A stretch of 64,000 bases of DNA from Marinobacter salexigens (GTDB lineage: Bacteria; Pseudomonadota; Gammaproteobacteria; Pseudomonadales; Oleiphilaceae): the NCBI RefSeq assembly GCF_002806945.1, contig NZ_NIHC01000006.1:124001-188000 (forward strand). The letters run 5' to 3'. Every line of letters starts with the position of its first letter. Positions within the stretch are counted from its first letter, which is position 1. This document shows positions 49,896 through 59,223 of this stretch, one piece after another. The notes under the pieces were generated by a model. That model did no database searches and had not been told where the DNA came from. It worked only from the letters and a program-made list of their open reading frames with translations. The position numbers and the translations under genes were made by a program.

Positions 49896-52586
49896 CTATT
49901 GTCGCGGGCGAGTGGTTTGGCGTGCTTCTGGCTGCATGATTGATTCTTTCAGGCTCTTGGCTTCACTGAGAGCTCGCTCATAATCCGTGTCTGATATCGC
50001 ACTCTTTATCCGGCGGGCAGTTTTGCTTTCGGGGTGCAGCTCTAACAATAACATCAGCACCTCTGCCGACGACTCTGCCTGGTGGTCATCTTCTTTAAGT
50101 TGTCCTATTAGTTTCTTCAGTTGCGTCTGAATCCCGTTGTAATTAACGCTACCGTTAGACATTGCAGGTTCTTCGTTATTGTTTGACCGGGATGGCACCT
50201 TGAGAGATACGCGCTGATCCAGCTCCCTCCTGGCCACCAGCCAAGCGAGTTGGAGCTCAGAATCGAATGCGCTGACGAGCTCTTGCCCAGGAATCTGTGA
50301 ACGTTTCAGAAGCGCTTCAACCTGAATGGCGTGTTGACTCAACCGGGTATTGCCGAGATATGCACCTCCGGACTTTATTCCGTGTGCCAGAAAGGTAGCG
50401 CTTTCCAGGTCGTTATTATCTAGCAGATGTTGCAGTGAGCTTTTATCCGGATGGTAAGTGTCGCAAAAACTTGCAAGCATTCCATGGGTCAGTTCTGCTG
50501 CGCCAGAGACTCGGACAATTTCACTCCGCACGCTTTGAGAGGGTTCTTGGTTTGTTGAGCTCAGGTAAGCAACCTTCTTGCTTACATTATCATCCTTGGA
50601 GGCCGGGCCTTTATGCTGTAGGCAATGATGAATCGACAGGGCTAGTTCGTCTTCATCAAAAGGCTTGGTAATGTGTTGGTTCATACCTGCCTGAAGGCTC
50701 TTTGTTTTGTCTGTCGGCAAAGCGTGTGCTGTCATGGCAATAATCGGGAGGTCTGAATCGGGCCAGCGCTTGCGGATTTCCCTGGCTGCCGTTAATCCAT
50801 CCATGTTCGGCATTTGGATATCCATCAACACCAAATCATATTCGGCCTGCTCGAGTTTTTTCAAACAGGCTCTTCCATCGGTCGCTAAATCAACAATGAT
50901 TCCCATTGATTCCAGTGTTTCAGTGGCTACTTGCTGATTAAAGGCATTATCTTCTACCAATAGAACGCGGGCGCCTACGATGTGTGCCAGCGCAACCATG
51001 GCATCGCCACCCCCTGACACAGTAGCAAAAGGCATATTCTGAGACGGCGTTTTCTCATTTTTCTGGCTATGTGCCCTTTCCATCCGAAGGTTGAAGTGGA
51101 CCGCCGTGCCCAGATTTGGCGAACTTTCTACCCAGATCCTTCCATCCATCAACTCACACAGTTGTTTGCAGATGGCTAACCCAAGACCTGTGCCGCCAAA
51201 TTTTCGGGTAATGCTGTTATCTGCCTGGTTGAAAAGGTCGAATATGCTGTCTATTTGGTCACTGGTCATCCCGATACCACTATCCCGCACCAAGCATTCC
51301 AGAACCACCGTATTACCAATGGATTCTTGTGCATCAATCGAGACGGTGACGACGCCCCGTTCGGTGAACTTGATAGCATTAGTTACCAGGTTGGTCAGTA
51401 TCTGATTAAACCGTAAAGAGTCTCCATAAAGTCGTATTGGAACCCTCTTCTCGATTTGAACAGCTAGCTCCAGGTTTTTTTCCTTTGCCTTATGCTCGAA
51501 AAGATTGTGGATGTTCTGGCTTACTTCATCGATCGTAAACTCCCTTGGATCCAGCTGGAGTTTGCCCGCCTCAATTTTCGAGAAATCAAGAATATCGTTA
51601 ATAATCGTAAGCAAGTTTTGAGAGGCTGTGTTGATTTTATTGAGGTAGTCCGCTTGCCTGGGCGTAACGTCTGTTCTCAGGGCGAGACGCGCCATACCAA
51701 TAACAGCGTTCATAGGTGTTCGAATCTCATGGCTCATCTGGGCCAGAAAATTGGCCTTTGCCTGCGCTGCGGCTTCTGCATCCCGCGCTGCTGCCTGAAG
51801 GCGAACAAACATTCCGTTGATACTGGTAGAAATCATGGCCGTCAGAGACAGACCGACGGTTAACGCCGTAACAATGATCGTGAGAGCTTCGTGATCCAAC
51901 TCATGGGGCATGGCCGGCGCATCTGGATTGCTCAGAAAAATAGCCGCTTGCATACCTATGTAGTGCATCCCACTAATCGCCAGCCCCATAATAGGTGCCG
52001 AGATAAAAAGCCGATTCAGCGTTTTTGAGTTACCGATAAGGAGCGACGTATTGCGTGAATACAAGGATACAATCGCGAGAGCTACCGCCGTTATGATCGA
52101 TAGTGCGAATATCCAGGGATCGTAAACCAGTGTGAAAGCGCCAGTCATGGCGGCCATGCCGACATAGTGCATGGTGCCGATTCCAACACCCAGAAACAGG
52201 CCGCTTACCAATGTGCTTTTTCGACTTTGTTGCTTTTTGGACAACTGGAGCAAGGCAATAAAGCTGGCCAATATTGCAGGTACAATGGATAGCAGTGTTA
52301 AGCCCATGTGGTGCTGAGCCGGTACCGGAAGCGTGAAAGCAAGCATCCCAATGTAATGCATGGACCATACAGCACAACCCAGGGTCAGAGACCCCGCCAA
52401 TAGCCAGACTGTTTTGGTGAGGCGTGATATAGACGACTGGATCGATATAACAATCGTTAAACCAGCATAGGCCCCCATCCAGGCGACCAGGAAAGAGCAG
52501 AGAACCAGCCAATAACTATAATCCAGGCTGAGGGCATTCAGTGCAGCATCGCCAGAAGTAGCGAAACGTAGTTTTACAAGATCCAT
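49896..52586 (-). CDS. MHYT-domain hybrid sensor histidine kinase with REC and Hpt domains
   Basis: An 896-residue membrane phosphorelay protein. About residues 20-250 are a seven-helix MHYT sensor with the three marker motifs MHYIGM (76), MHYVGM (139) and MHYIGM (207), thought to bind copper and sense a diatomic gas. HisKA follows with H286 ([10 protein letters not shown]), then an HATPase ([25 protein letters not shown]), REC ([14 protein letters not shown]) and Hpt ([14 protein letters not shown]). The ATG at 52586 starts just before the first helix; a longer frame to 52700 has no better site. Confidence 0.94.
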   Translation of the reverse strand: MDLVKLRFATSGDAALNALSLDYSYWLVLCSFLVAWMGAYAGLTIVISIQSSISRLTKTVWLLAGSLTLGCAVWSMHYIGMLAFTLPVPAQHHMGLTLLSIVPAILASFIALLQLSKKQQSRKSTLVSGLFLGVGIGTMHYVGMAAMTGAFTLVYDPWIFALSIITAVALAIVSLYSRNTSLLIGNSKTLNRLFISAPIMGLAISGMHYIGMQAAIFLSNPDAPAMPHELDHEALTIIVTALTVGLSLTAMISTSINGMFVRLQAAARDAEAAAQAKANFLAQMSHEIRTPMNAVIGMARLALRTDVTPRQADYLNKINTASQNLLTIINDILDFSKIEAGKLQLDPREFTIDEVSQNIHNLFEHKAKEKNLELAVQIEKRVPIRLYGDSLRFNQILTNLVTNAIKFTERGVVTVSIDAQESIGNTVVLECLVRDSGIGMTSDQIDSIFDLFNQADNSITRKFGGTGLGLAICKQLCELMDGRIWVESSPNLGTAVHFNLRMERAHSQKNEKTPSQNMPFATVSGGGDAMVALAHIVGARVLLVEDNAFNQQVATETLESMGIIVDLATDGRACLKKLEQAEYDLVLMDIQMPNMDGLTAAREIRKRWPDSDLPIIAMTAHALPTDKTKSLQAGMNQHITKPFDEDELALSIHHCLQHKGPASKDDNVSKKVAYLSSTNQEPSQSVRSEIVRVSGAAELTHGMLASFCDTYHPDKSSLQHLLDNNDLESATFLAHGIKSGGAYLGNTRLSQHAIQVEALLKRSQIPGQELVSAFDSELQLAWLVARRELDQRVSLKVPSRSNNNEEPAMSNGSVNYNGIQTQLKKLIGQLKEDDHQAESSAEVLMLLLELHPESKTARRIKSAISDTDYERALSEAKSLKESIMQPEARQTTRPRQ

Positions 52587-52705
52587 TTGAGCACTGCCAC
52601 TATCGTGTAATGCTACAACTATAGAGTTGATCAAAGTCAATCTCAATCGTACTTTTGTTGCTTGCCGTAAAGAAGCATATTGAGCTGAAAAAGGTGCCAA
52701 GTAGC

Positions 52706-53404
52706 TCAGGCATTACCGCTTGGTTTAGAAGCTGATGGGCTTTGTATTTCACCCCGCCATAATTTAAGCACGTGTCCTTTGAAAGGTTTTTCCAAGTAGT
52801 CCGTATGTTCAGGTTTCTCCTCAGAAAAGCTAAACCCATGGGTTTCCATCCGACGCCTGAATTTGCTCTTTCTGCCTCTTCCCGGGTCCACCAGAATCAC
52901 TTCACAGGTCGGTTTGGAGTGCCGGTTGATAAAGTCGGCCAACAGGTTTACATGCTCATCTTCATACAGCACATCACTACCAATGATAATGTCGAATAAG
53001 CCGAGATCACTGGTTTTATCTGCCCAATCAAGGCGCTGATATCCTATCGGTTTGCCGTGATTGAGTTCCGTATTCCGTTCCAGAAAAACACCCACCTCAG
53101 GATGATAGTCGGTGGCGGTAATGTCATCGTTGCGCTGATTCAACAGCAGGCTCGACAGCGCCATTCCGCAGCCAACTTCCAACACTCTCTTGCCCTCCGT
53201 TGGATGGTTCACAATATGGTGGGCAAGCACCAGGCTTGAGGGCCAGATAACCCCAAACAGGGGCCAGGTCGCAGAGGAAATGCCCAGTTTGAGGGCAACG
53301 TCGTTTGGATCGTCAAACTGCTGATTATCACGCAGGGTGCAAACGTGAATATCCACGTTTCCGAACTCAATGGTTTGGTAGCGAAGACGCAGAGGTGATT
53401 TCAT
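52706..53404 (-). CDS. SAM-dependent methyltransferase (METTL21/EEF1A-KMT-like)
   Basis: A 232-residue class I methyltransferase with [16 protein letters not shown], motif [36 protein letters not shown] (acidic ribose-binding loop), and motif [27 protein letters not shown] is the signature of protein lysine methyltransferases of the METTL21 type. The substrate is unknown. The ATG at 53404 has no strong Shine-Dalgarno. Confidence 0.87.
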   Translation of the reverse strand: MKSPLRLRYQTIEFGNVDIHVCTLRDNQQFDDPNDVALKLGISSATWPLFGVIWPSSLVLAHHIVNHPTEGKRVLEVGCGMALSSLLLNQRNDDITATDYHPEVGVFLERNTELNHGKPIGYQRLDWADKTSDLGLFDIIIGSDVLYEDEHVNLLADFINRHSKPTCEVILVDPGRGRKSKFRRRMETHGFSFSEEKPEHTDYLEKPFKGHVLKLWRGEIQSPSASKPSGNA

Positions 53405-53504
53405 TATGGGTCACACTGAAGGAGTTAGGCCCGCCAGCCTGTTAGATGAAGCGGAAATTCCTGTTCTTGAGGAGTATAGCCCCTATCTCCTATGAACCAC
53501 GATT

Positions 53505-54260
53505 TTATTGCTTCGCCAACTCCTCAAGAAAATCCTGAATCCGCTCGGCGTTAGTGCCGAGGTCGCTCTTCCCCAACCTGGATGCAGAACGCATATCTAC
53601 TTGTACACCTTGATCTGTTTCTGTCATGCGGATGACTACATCATCTTTAAAGCCGAACCAGCGAGTGGTCGCGGTGGCTTCAATCGTACTGTCGGTAGTT
53701 CCTGCGATCTCCCAGCCACGAGCCTGGATGTTTGCTTTCGCTATGGCCATGGCAGAAGCCAAGGGCATGCCCAGAGTAATCGGTTTTAAATGGGGGTAAG
53801 CCAATTGCTGCTGGCGGGCGGTTTCCGCTCCCGGGTAATCCACAGCATTGGGCGCTTTCTCCCGGGCTGCAGCCAACCTGTTGAAGGCGGGAGGGTTTTG
53901 CATATCGGTGGTGATGTCGTGGATGGGCGGCACGCTTTGGGCCCGTTGCTTCATTTGCATGGGCATAGCAATCATGGCAACGACAGCCAGGCTTACCAGC
54001 GCCCCGACCAGTGCTGGTCGCCATCGGCGCAGTACGCCGGCAAGAACCAAAGTAATTATTCCTGACACAGCAGCAGCTATTGCCAGTTGCGCACCTTGTC
54101 GGAGCCAGGTGAACGAGGTACCCAGCTCTATCCACTCTGCCTTGTAAGCAGGCCCTGCAACGGCCATCAAGATACCGGCAACAATCAACAGGATTATGGC
54201 AAGCCATGCGGTCATGAGTGGCCATTTTCCACCGCGTTGAGGCGTGTTGGCTTTTGACAT
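53505..54260 (-). CDS. DUF1499 membrane protein
   Basis: A 251-residue protein with three N-terminal transmembrane segments (WLAIILLIVAGILMAVAG, LAIAAAVSGIITLVLAGVL, ALVGALVSLAVVAMIAMP) and a periplasmic DUF1499 domain (PPIHDITTDMQNPPAFNRLAAAREKAPNAVDYPGAETARQQQ, ATTRWFGFKDDVVIRM, DLGTNAERIQDFLEEL). The function of the family is unknown. AAGGAA precedes the ATG. Divergent from the zinc-finger gene at 54380. Confidence 0.9.
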   Translation of the reverse strand: MSKANTPQRGGKWPLMTAWLAIILLIVAGILMAVAGPAYKAEWIELGTSFTWLRQGAQLAIAAAVSGIITLVLAGVLRRWRPALVGALVSLAVVAMIAMPMQMKQRAQSVPPIHDITTDMQNPPAFNRLAAAREKAPNAVDYPGAETARQQQLAYPHLKPITLGMPLASAMAIAKANIQARGWEIAGTTDSTIEATATTRWFGFKDDVVIRMTETDQGVQVDMRSASRLGKSDLGTNAERIQDFLEELAKQ

Positions 54261-54379
54261 TATTTGAATTCCTTTTTAGACACTGCTGTTTCTTTACGCT
54301 GGATCACCTTAGCTCGATCACCAGAGCTTTGGTATGCTGGGTGCACACAATCGGTGAAGCCTTGCTCAGGAGGCATGTT

Positions 54380-54646
54380 ATGGCTGGTGGCTGGACCCGC
54401 GACGGGGCTGTACAGGATCAGATTGATGCAAGTGTTGAAGACGCCGTGGCCGAAGCCCGTAGCCGGCTGACTACGGGAGAGAGCGCGGAATTCTGCGAGG
54501 AGTGTGACTGCCCGATTCCCGAGGCACGACGCGATGCCATTCCAGGTGTCCGTCTGTGTGTAGATTGCCAGGCAGCTCTGGAAAAAGACGAAATGAATTT
54601 TGGCGGCATTAATCGCCGTGCCAGTAAGGATAGCCAGCTTAGGTAA
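54380..54646 (+). CDS. DksA/TraR-type C4 zinc-finger protein
   Basis: An 88-residue short DksA-like protein with the four-cysteine finger CEECDCPIPEARRDAIPGVRLCVDCQ near the C-terminus and a short N-terminal helix. It resembles YbiI/TraR rather than full DksA. TraR-type proteins enter the RNA polymerase secondary channel. The ATG at 54380 has an excellent CAGGAGG site; the long upstream frame is spurious. Confidence 0.9.
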   Translation: MAGGWTRDGAVQDQIDASVEDAVAEARSRLTTGESAEFCEECDCPIPEARRDAIPGVRLCVDCQAALEKDEMNFGGINRRASKDSQLR

Positions 54647-54658
54647 CTTGGCCCCTGA

Positions 54659-56728
54659 TTACAGGTCTACAGCTTCCCCGGCATCACTCTTTGCCGCCAA
54701 TACACTCACCCGCTCGAAATCTTCGTCACTGAACACGCCATTGACGCCGGAGATGGCCGCCAGGCTCATACCGTGCTTCAGCCCCAACTTGTAAATATCC
54801 CGCACCTTTTCCCACTCAATGTTGCGGCCAAGTGTGAAGTTTTCGAACCGCCCCTCCAGGGCCAGCACTATGGTTTCTGCCAGGCAAGCGTAAGCAACCC
54901 CATCCGGCAAACCGATGTTTTTCATGTAGACATCGTTGCCCGGCAACTGCACTTCTCCGGATTCAATTACCAGTACATCGGGCCGTTTTGCTACATCTTC
55001 CGCCGATATATCCAGAGGGCGGGCCACATCCGTGATTACGCAGCCGGGCTTTACCCTGGTGATATCCAGGATTCTTTTGCCCGCTCCGGAGGTGGCCGTC
55101 ACAATCATATCCATGTCTTCTATATCCCGGTCGGCGGAACCAGCCACGTGTACGATAGCGCCCGGGGTTTCCTGCTCAATACTTTCTTTCAAAGCCAGCA
55201 ACTTGGCGGGCTCTGGCGCTGCCAGGTAAATCTCATCCACCGCTTTAGCCAGCAGGCGTGCACACACGGACCCAATCGCGCCAGTCGCGCCTACTACCAT
55301 GGCCTTGCCGGCCATCTTTCCGCTTTCACCAATTTGGGCGCGGCCAATTAATTTTACCGCATCCTTGGCCGCCCAGAGCGCACCGGATGCGCTATAGCTA
55401 TTGCCTGTGGTGATAGGCAGCGGTGCACGTTTGGCAACAGTAATGCCGGCGTCTCCGACTACTTTGGTAAAGGCACCCAAGCCCATAATTTGTGCGCCAA
55501 GCTTTTTTGCCAGGTTAGCTGCGGTCAGCAATCGACTGTAGGTAAATTCAGGGTCGTGGGCCATGATTTCTTTAGGTGTGCCACCTACGGTAATCAACCA
55601 GCCTTCCACTTCGTCTCCGGTGGGCGATTTGATGCCGGTGACTTTGGAATAGATAAATGGAGGCGCATAGGCTACGGCTTTTTCCACCAGGTTCATCACC
55701 ATGGGGGGTGACACACTGGCAACCCAGTCCAGCGGTCGTGTTTTGGTCAAGTACTGTTGTGACAGCGGGTGAATCACGAACGCAAAGCGGTTTATCCGGC
55801 GATAGCCGTTGGGGTAAAGGATACGAGGCTCTATACCCAGACTCTGGATCACACCAAGATAATCGTCTGCACCCAGCTGCTCTGGCGAACGCGACAGTGC
55901 CGCACTGATCATGGCCTCCAGAACGTTCACACCCACAGGCCGACCTTCCAGCCAAGGGCTGTAGTCCACCACCATGGCGACCTTGCGGGAACGCATCCAG
56001 TCCAAAGCCTCTTCCGATACGCGGGAGGTGATAACGGTTTTGCCATCCAGCTCTTTGTGGGTGAACTCAGCCAGGTCTCCCATGTGGCCAACAATTACAT
56101 GTGAATCTTTTACTGCCTGATGCAGTGATCCTTTGACCAGCCCTTCCCCAAGACGATAAAGAGGCGTACGGAGCACAGTATCAAGCGCTTTTACAGCGGT
56201 TGGATGGAACATTATCGGCGCTGTCAGCGAGCTGTAGGTTTCAAGCTGTTTGAGGGAGGTAAGCAACCGCGGCACGCCGAAGTCCATATAAGGATCGGCA
56301 AAAAACAGGTTATCGGTGTGTTCGGAAAGGGCTTTTGCCACTCGGTAGCCAGCCTGCCCATTCAGGAAGAGCACCCTGGCGTTATCAAAGAAGTGCCCGA
56401 GTTCTGCCTGAGTCTGGCGCACGGCCCACTCCTGGAGAATACCCCGCAGCCCAGCTCCACTGGTTATTGGCTTGTCTGGAATACAGGCTTCGAGCATGGC
56501 AGTATCAGGGTGTTCCAGCTTCACAGAGCCTACCTGATAATGATCGGAAACCATGCTGAGACCGAAGGCATCTGCGCGTTCGTGATAGGTTTTAAGAAGC
56601 GCAACAGCGCGGGAAAGATCCCCGTCGGTGCCGGCGCGAATAACTCTGAATGACTTCCCCAGAAACTCGGTTTCCAGATCATAATCGTATTCGGATGAAC
56701 TCTGACTTACGCTGATAACCGTTTTCAT
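54659..56728 (-). CDS. Two-part oxidoreductase with C-terminal half like cyanobacterial acyl-ACP reductase
   Basis: A 689-residue protein. The C-terminal part (about 395-660) follows cyanobacterial AAR closely: LGAFTKVV, ITTGNSYSASGALWAAKDAVKL (AAR: TTGNTHTA), Rossmann loop VVGATGAIGSVCARLL (about 478), and ACLAETIVLALEGRFENFTLGRN, which aligns with AAR FACFAEAM...GRN. It retains the catalytic cysteine (C615; Cys294 in Synechococcus). The N-terminal 390 residues are unrecognised, with a possible second nucleotide-like segment (RVLFLNGQAGYRVAKALSE). It may reduce long-chain acyl thioesters to aldehydes. The ATG at 56728 follows AGGG. Confidence 0.75.
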   Translation of the reverse strand: MKTVISVSQSSSEYDYDLETEFLGKSFRVIRAGTDGDLSRAVALLKTYHERADAFGLSMVSDHYQVGSVKLEHPDTAMLEACIPDKPITSGAGLRGILQEWAVRQTQAELGHFFDNARVLFLNGQAGYRVAKALSEHTDNLFFADPYMDFGVPRLLTSLKQLETYSSLTAPIMFHPTAVKALDTVLRTPLYRLGEGLVKGSLHQAVKDSHVIVGHMGDLAEFTHKELDGKTVITSRVSEEALDWMRSRKVAMVVDYSPWLEGRPVGVNVLEAMISAALSRSPEQLGADDYLGVIQSLGIEPRILYPNGYRRINRFAFVIHPLSQQYLTKTRPLDWVASVSPPMVMNLVEKAVAYAPPFIYSKVTGIKSPTGDEVEGWLITVGGTPKEIMAHDPEFTYSRLLTAANLAKKLGAQIMGLGAFTKVVGDAGITVAKRAPLPITTGNSYSASGALWAAKDAVKLIGRAQIGESGKMAGKAMVVGATGAIGSVCARLLAKAVDEIYLAAPEPAKLLALKESIEQETPGAIVHVAGSADRDIEDMDMIVTATSGAGKRILDITRVKPGCVITDVARPLDISAEDVAKRPDVLVIESGEVQLPGNDVYMKNIGLPDGVAYACLAETIVLALEGRFENFTLGRNIEWEKVRDIYKLGLKHGMSLAAISGVNGVFSDEDFERVSVLAAKSDAGEAVDL

Positions 56729-56906
56729 ACCCAATCCCTGTATATAGCTTGAATAGATATAGCCTAGGACAATGTATCGACGGCTGCTTTAGCACAGGTC
56801 AAATTTCATCCAGCATGGTGGCAACTATACTCCAATGAACAGGCTACACTAATGCGATAGCACTCCAAACCTTTTCGATGAGACACCGTTTTCAACAGGA
56901 GCCGGT

Positions 56907-57920
56907 ATGAGTATACGAGCCGAACTGCACTCAACAATTCAGGCCCTCGTTCAGCCAGGTAAAGGCATTCTCGCCGCAGATGAAAGCCACCCCACCATCG
57001 CCAAGCGATTCAGCGCCGTTGGCGTTGAATCCACAGAAGAGAAACGCCGGGAATATCGCAGCCTGATTCTCTCTGCCCCCGGGCTTGGTGAATTCATTAG
57101 TGGCGTGATTCTTTTTGAGGAAACCCTGGGTCAGAACAGCCTCGACAACACGCCAATCTCGAAGTTGCTGGAAACCCAAGGCATTGTGCCGGGCATCAAG
57201 GTAGACAAGGGTAAGAAGCCGCTGGTTAATGCCTCCGGCGATGAAATAACCTACGGTTTGGACGGCCTGGATGACCGGCTGGAAATTTATAGGAATCAGG
57301 GCGCCCGCTTTGCCAAGTGGCGCGCTGTGTATAATATTTCTGCTACTTTACCATCGCGCCAGGCAGTGGAAGCCAACGCTGAACTGCTGGCGCGGTATGC
57401 AGCGCTCTGCCAAGCCGCAGGCATTGTGCCCATTGTGGAGCCAGAGGTTCTGATTGATGGCGACCATTCCATCGAACGGTCTGCAGAAGTGAATGAAATC
57501 GTTATTGCAGAAGTTTTCAGCGCGCTTCGCCGCCATCGGGTTCAACTGGAGTACATAATCCTGAAGCCGAGCATGGTAACGCCCGGTAAAGGATGCGCCA
57601 AGGCGCCTCCCGAGAACGTTGCGGAAGCTACGTTGCGGGTATTCCGGAGAGTTGTTCCAGCGGCAGTTCCGGGAATCAATTTTCTATCTGGAGGTCAAAC
57701 ACCCGAAGAAGCCACTCGCAACCTGAGTGCAATGAACAGCCTTGGCCAACAACCCTGGTACTTGAGCTTTTCCTATGGCCGTGCGCTACAGGAACCCGCG
57801 CAGAAAGCCTGGGCGGGTGATCTGGGCAACCGTTCCGCAACACAGTCTGCAGTGCTTAAACGTGCGAGGCTAAATGGTGCGGCAACCCAGGGCTTGTACA
57901 CGACTGACATGGAGGCCTGA
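56907..57920 (+). CDS. Class I fructose-bisphosphate aldolase
   Basis: The 337-residue Schiff-base aldolase, eukaryote-like class I. Motifs are KGILAADESHPTIAKRF, VILFEETLGQ, GIKVDKGKKPL, FAKWRAVYNI, IVPIVEPEVLIDGDHSI, the Schiff-base lysine in YIILKPSMVTPG, and FLSGGQTPEEATRNLSAMN. AGGAGCCGGT precedes the ATG. It works in glycolysis/gluconeogenesis. Converges on dusC with 7 bases between stops. Confidence 0.95.
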   Translation: MSIRAELHSTIQALVQPGKGILAADESHPTIAKRFSAVGVESTEEKRREYRSLILSAPGLGEFISGVILFEETLGQNSLDNTPISKLLETQGIVPGIKVDKGKKPLVNASGDEITYGLDGLDDRLEIYRNQGARFAKWRAVYNISATLPSRQAVEANAELLARYAALCQAAGIVPIVEPEVLIDGDHSIERSAEVNEIVIAEVFSALRRHRVQLEYIILKPSMVTPGKGCAKAPPENVAEATLRVFRRVVPAAVPGINFLSGGQTPEEATRNLSAMNSLGQQPWYLSFSYGRALQEPAQKAWAGDLGNRSATQSAVLKRARLNGAATQGLYTTDMEA

Positions 57921-57927
57921 AGGTAAA

Positions 57928-58917
57928 TCAGGCTGCCCGAACGGCAGCCTTGGAACAAGCAATAGAGGCCGGAACTGGCAAGTCCAGGCACGCCAGCATA
58001 GGCGCAACTTCGCGAATCTTGCGAGCCTGCGGCCATAGTGCCTCGGCCTCGGGAAAACCTTGCCGCAGAAAGTTCAGCCACTGTTTGATACGGCCAGTTA
58101 CGTACTTGTCTTCAAGCCAGCCTTGAAGCACTGAGGCGTACTCTTTCACCAAGGCCACTGCTTCTGGCCAGGCCATGTCTACACTCTCTTCGTTTTGCTG
58201 ACTGGCCTTAATCTTGAGGGCTAAATCCGGCCTTGCGATCAGGCCGCGGCCAATCATCACGTCTTCACAGCCAGACACTTCCCGGCAACGCCAGTAGTCC
58301 GCTACCGTCCAGATCTCACCGTTGGCGATCACTTTGCATTTAACAGCTTCGCGAGCCTTGGCGATTTCTTCCCAGTAGGCCGGCGGCTTGTAGCCATCCA
58401 CCTTGCTACGGGCATGGATAACAATCTCTTCTGCCCCGGCGGCTTCCAGTGCCTGAGCACAGGCCACACCCATGGAGCGATCGTCATACCCCAGTCGCAT
58501 TTTGGCGGTTACCGGCACGCCTGCAGGAACGGCCTTGCGCACGCCGGCAACAATGTTGTGCATCAACTCGGGCTCTCGCATTAGCACACAACCGCCCTTG
58601 TGCTTGTTCACCGTTTTGGCGGGGCAACCAAAGTTAATATCCACTTGGGTAGCGCCAAGCTCTGCGGCTCTTTTGCCGTGCCAACCCATTTGCTCGGGGT
58701 CTGAACCCAGCAACTGAACAGCAACAGGTGTGCCCACCTGTGTAAGCGAACTATTATGCAGTTCGGGCGCAAACTTGTAGAAAACCCGCGGGGGTAACAT
58801 GCTGTGGGTCACTCGGATAAACTCAGTTACGCAACGGTCTATTCCGCCAACTTTTGTTAGCGTTTCCCGAATAGGTGCGTCAACCAGCCCTTCCATCGGG
58901 GCAAGAATTATCCGCAT
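57928..58917 (-). CDS. dusC: tRNA-dihydrouridine(16) synthase DusC
   Basis: An FMN enzyme reducing uridine 16 in tRNA, 329 residues. It starts MRIILAPMEGLVDAPIRETLTKVGGIDRCVTEFIRV and contains VQLLGSDPEQM, DINFGCPAKTVNKHKGGCVLM (catalytic Cys in GCPAKTV), VTAKMRLGYDDRS, IVIHARSKVDGYKPPAYWEEIA and DVMIGRGLIARPDLA. HARSKVDGYKPPAYW is characteristic of DusC. GGAG lies before the ATG at 58917; the upstream frame to 58977 is unlikely. Confidence 0.95.
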   Translation of the reverse strand: MRIILAPMEGLVDAPIRETLTKVGGIDRCVTEFIRVTHSMLPPRVFYKFAPELHNSSLTQVGTPVAVQLLGSDPEQMGWHGKRAAELGATQVDINFGCPAKTVNKHKGGCVLMREPELMHNIVAGVRKAVPAGVPVTAKMRLGYDDRSMGVACAQALEAAGAEEIVIHARSKVDGYKPPAYWEEIAKAREAVKCKVIANGEIWTVADYWRCREVSGCEDVMIGRGLIARPDLALKIKASQQNEESVDMAWPEAVALVKEYASVLQGWLEDKYVTGRIKQWLNFLRQGFPEAEALWPQARKIREVAPMLACLDLPVPASIACSKAAVRAA

Positions 58918-59000
58918 GGTGTCTCCACAGGTTGAAAAGTATTGCTCAGTTTTTGAGCGGAGGGGGATTGTAGGCAATTCAGAGGTAGGTTGGTAGCCCT

Positions 59001-59219
59001 TCAGAGTCGCTCAACGGTCTGAAATTTACCTTGGTCATCAAAGAGAATTCGGAAAGAACCGCGAACTCCGTCATTCAGATAAAAACGGGAGAGGATACGG
59101 GCCGGGAAGCGGACAGAGCGTCCGTCCCGGGCCGTAGCGTGAACATCGGTAGCAACGCCCTGGTAGAATTTTATCCACTCATCAGGGCTGATGCTGACAT
59201 CCACAATAATCTGGTGCAT
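59001..59219 (-). CDS. DUF2835 family protein
   Basis: A 72-residue protein of the DUF2835 family: VDVSISPDEWIKFYQGVATDVHATARDGRSVRFPARILSRFYLNDGVRGSFRILFDDQGKFQTVERL. The beta-rich single domain with Arg-rich loops has no known function. It starts 4 bases after the htpG stop, so it is the second gene of a heat-shock operon here. Confidence 0.9.
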   Translation of the reverse strand: MHQIIVDVSISPDEWIKFYQGVATDVHATARDGRSVRFPARILSRFYLNDGVRGSFRILFDDQGKFQTVERL

Positions 59220-59223
59220 GGGC

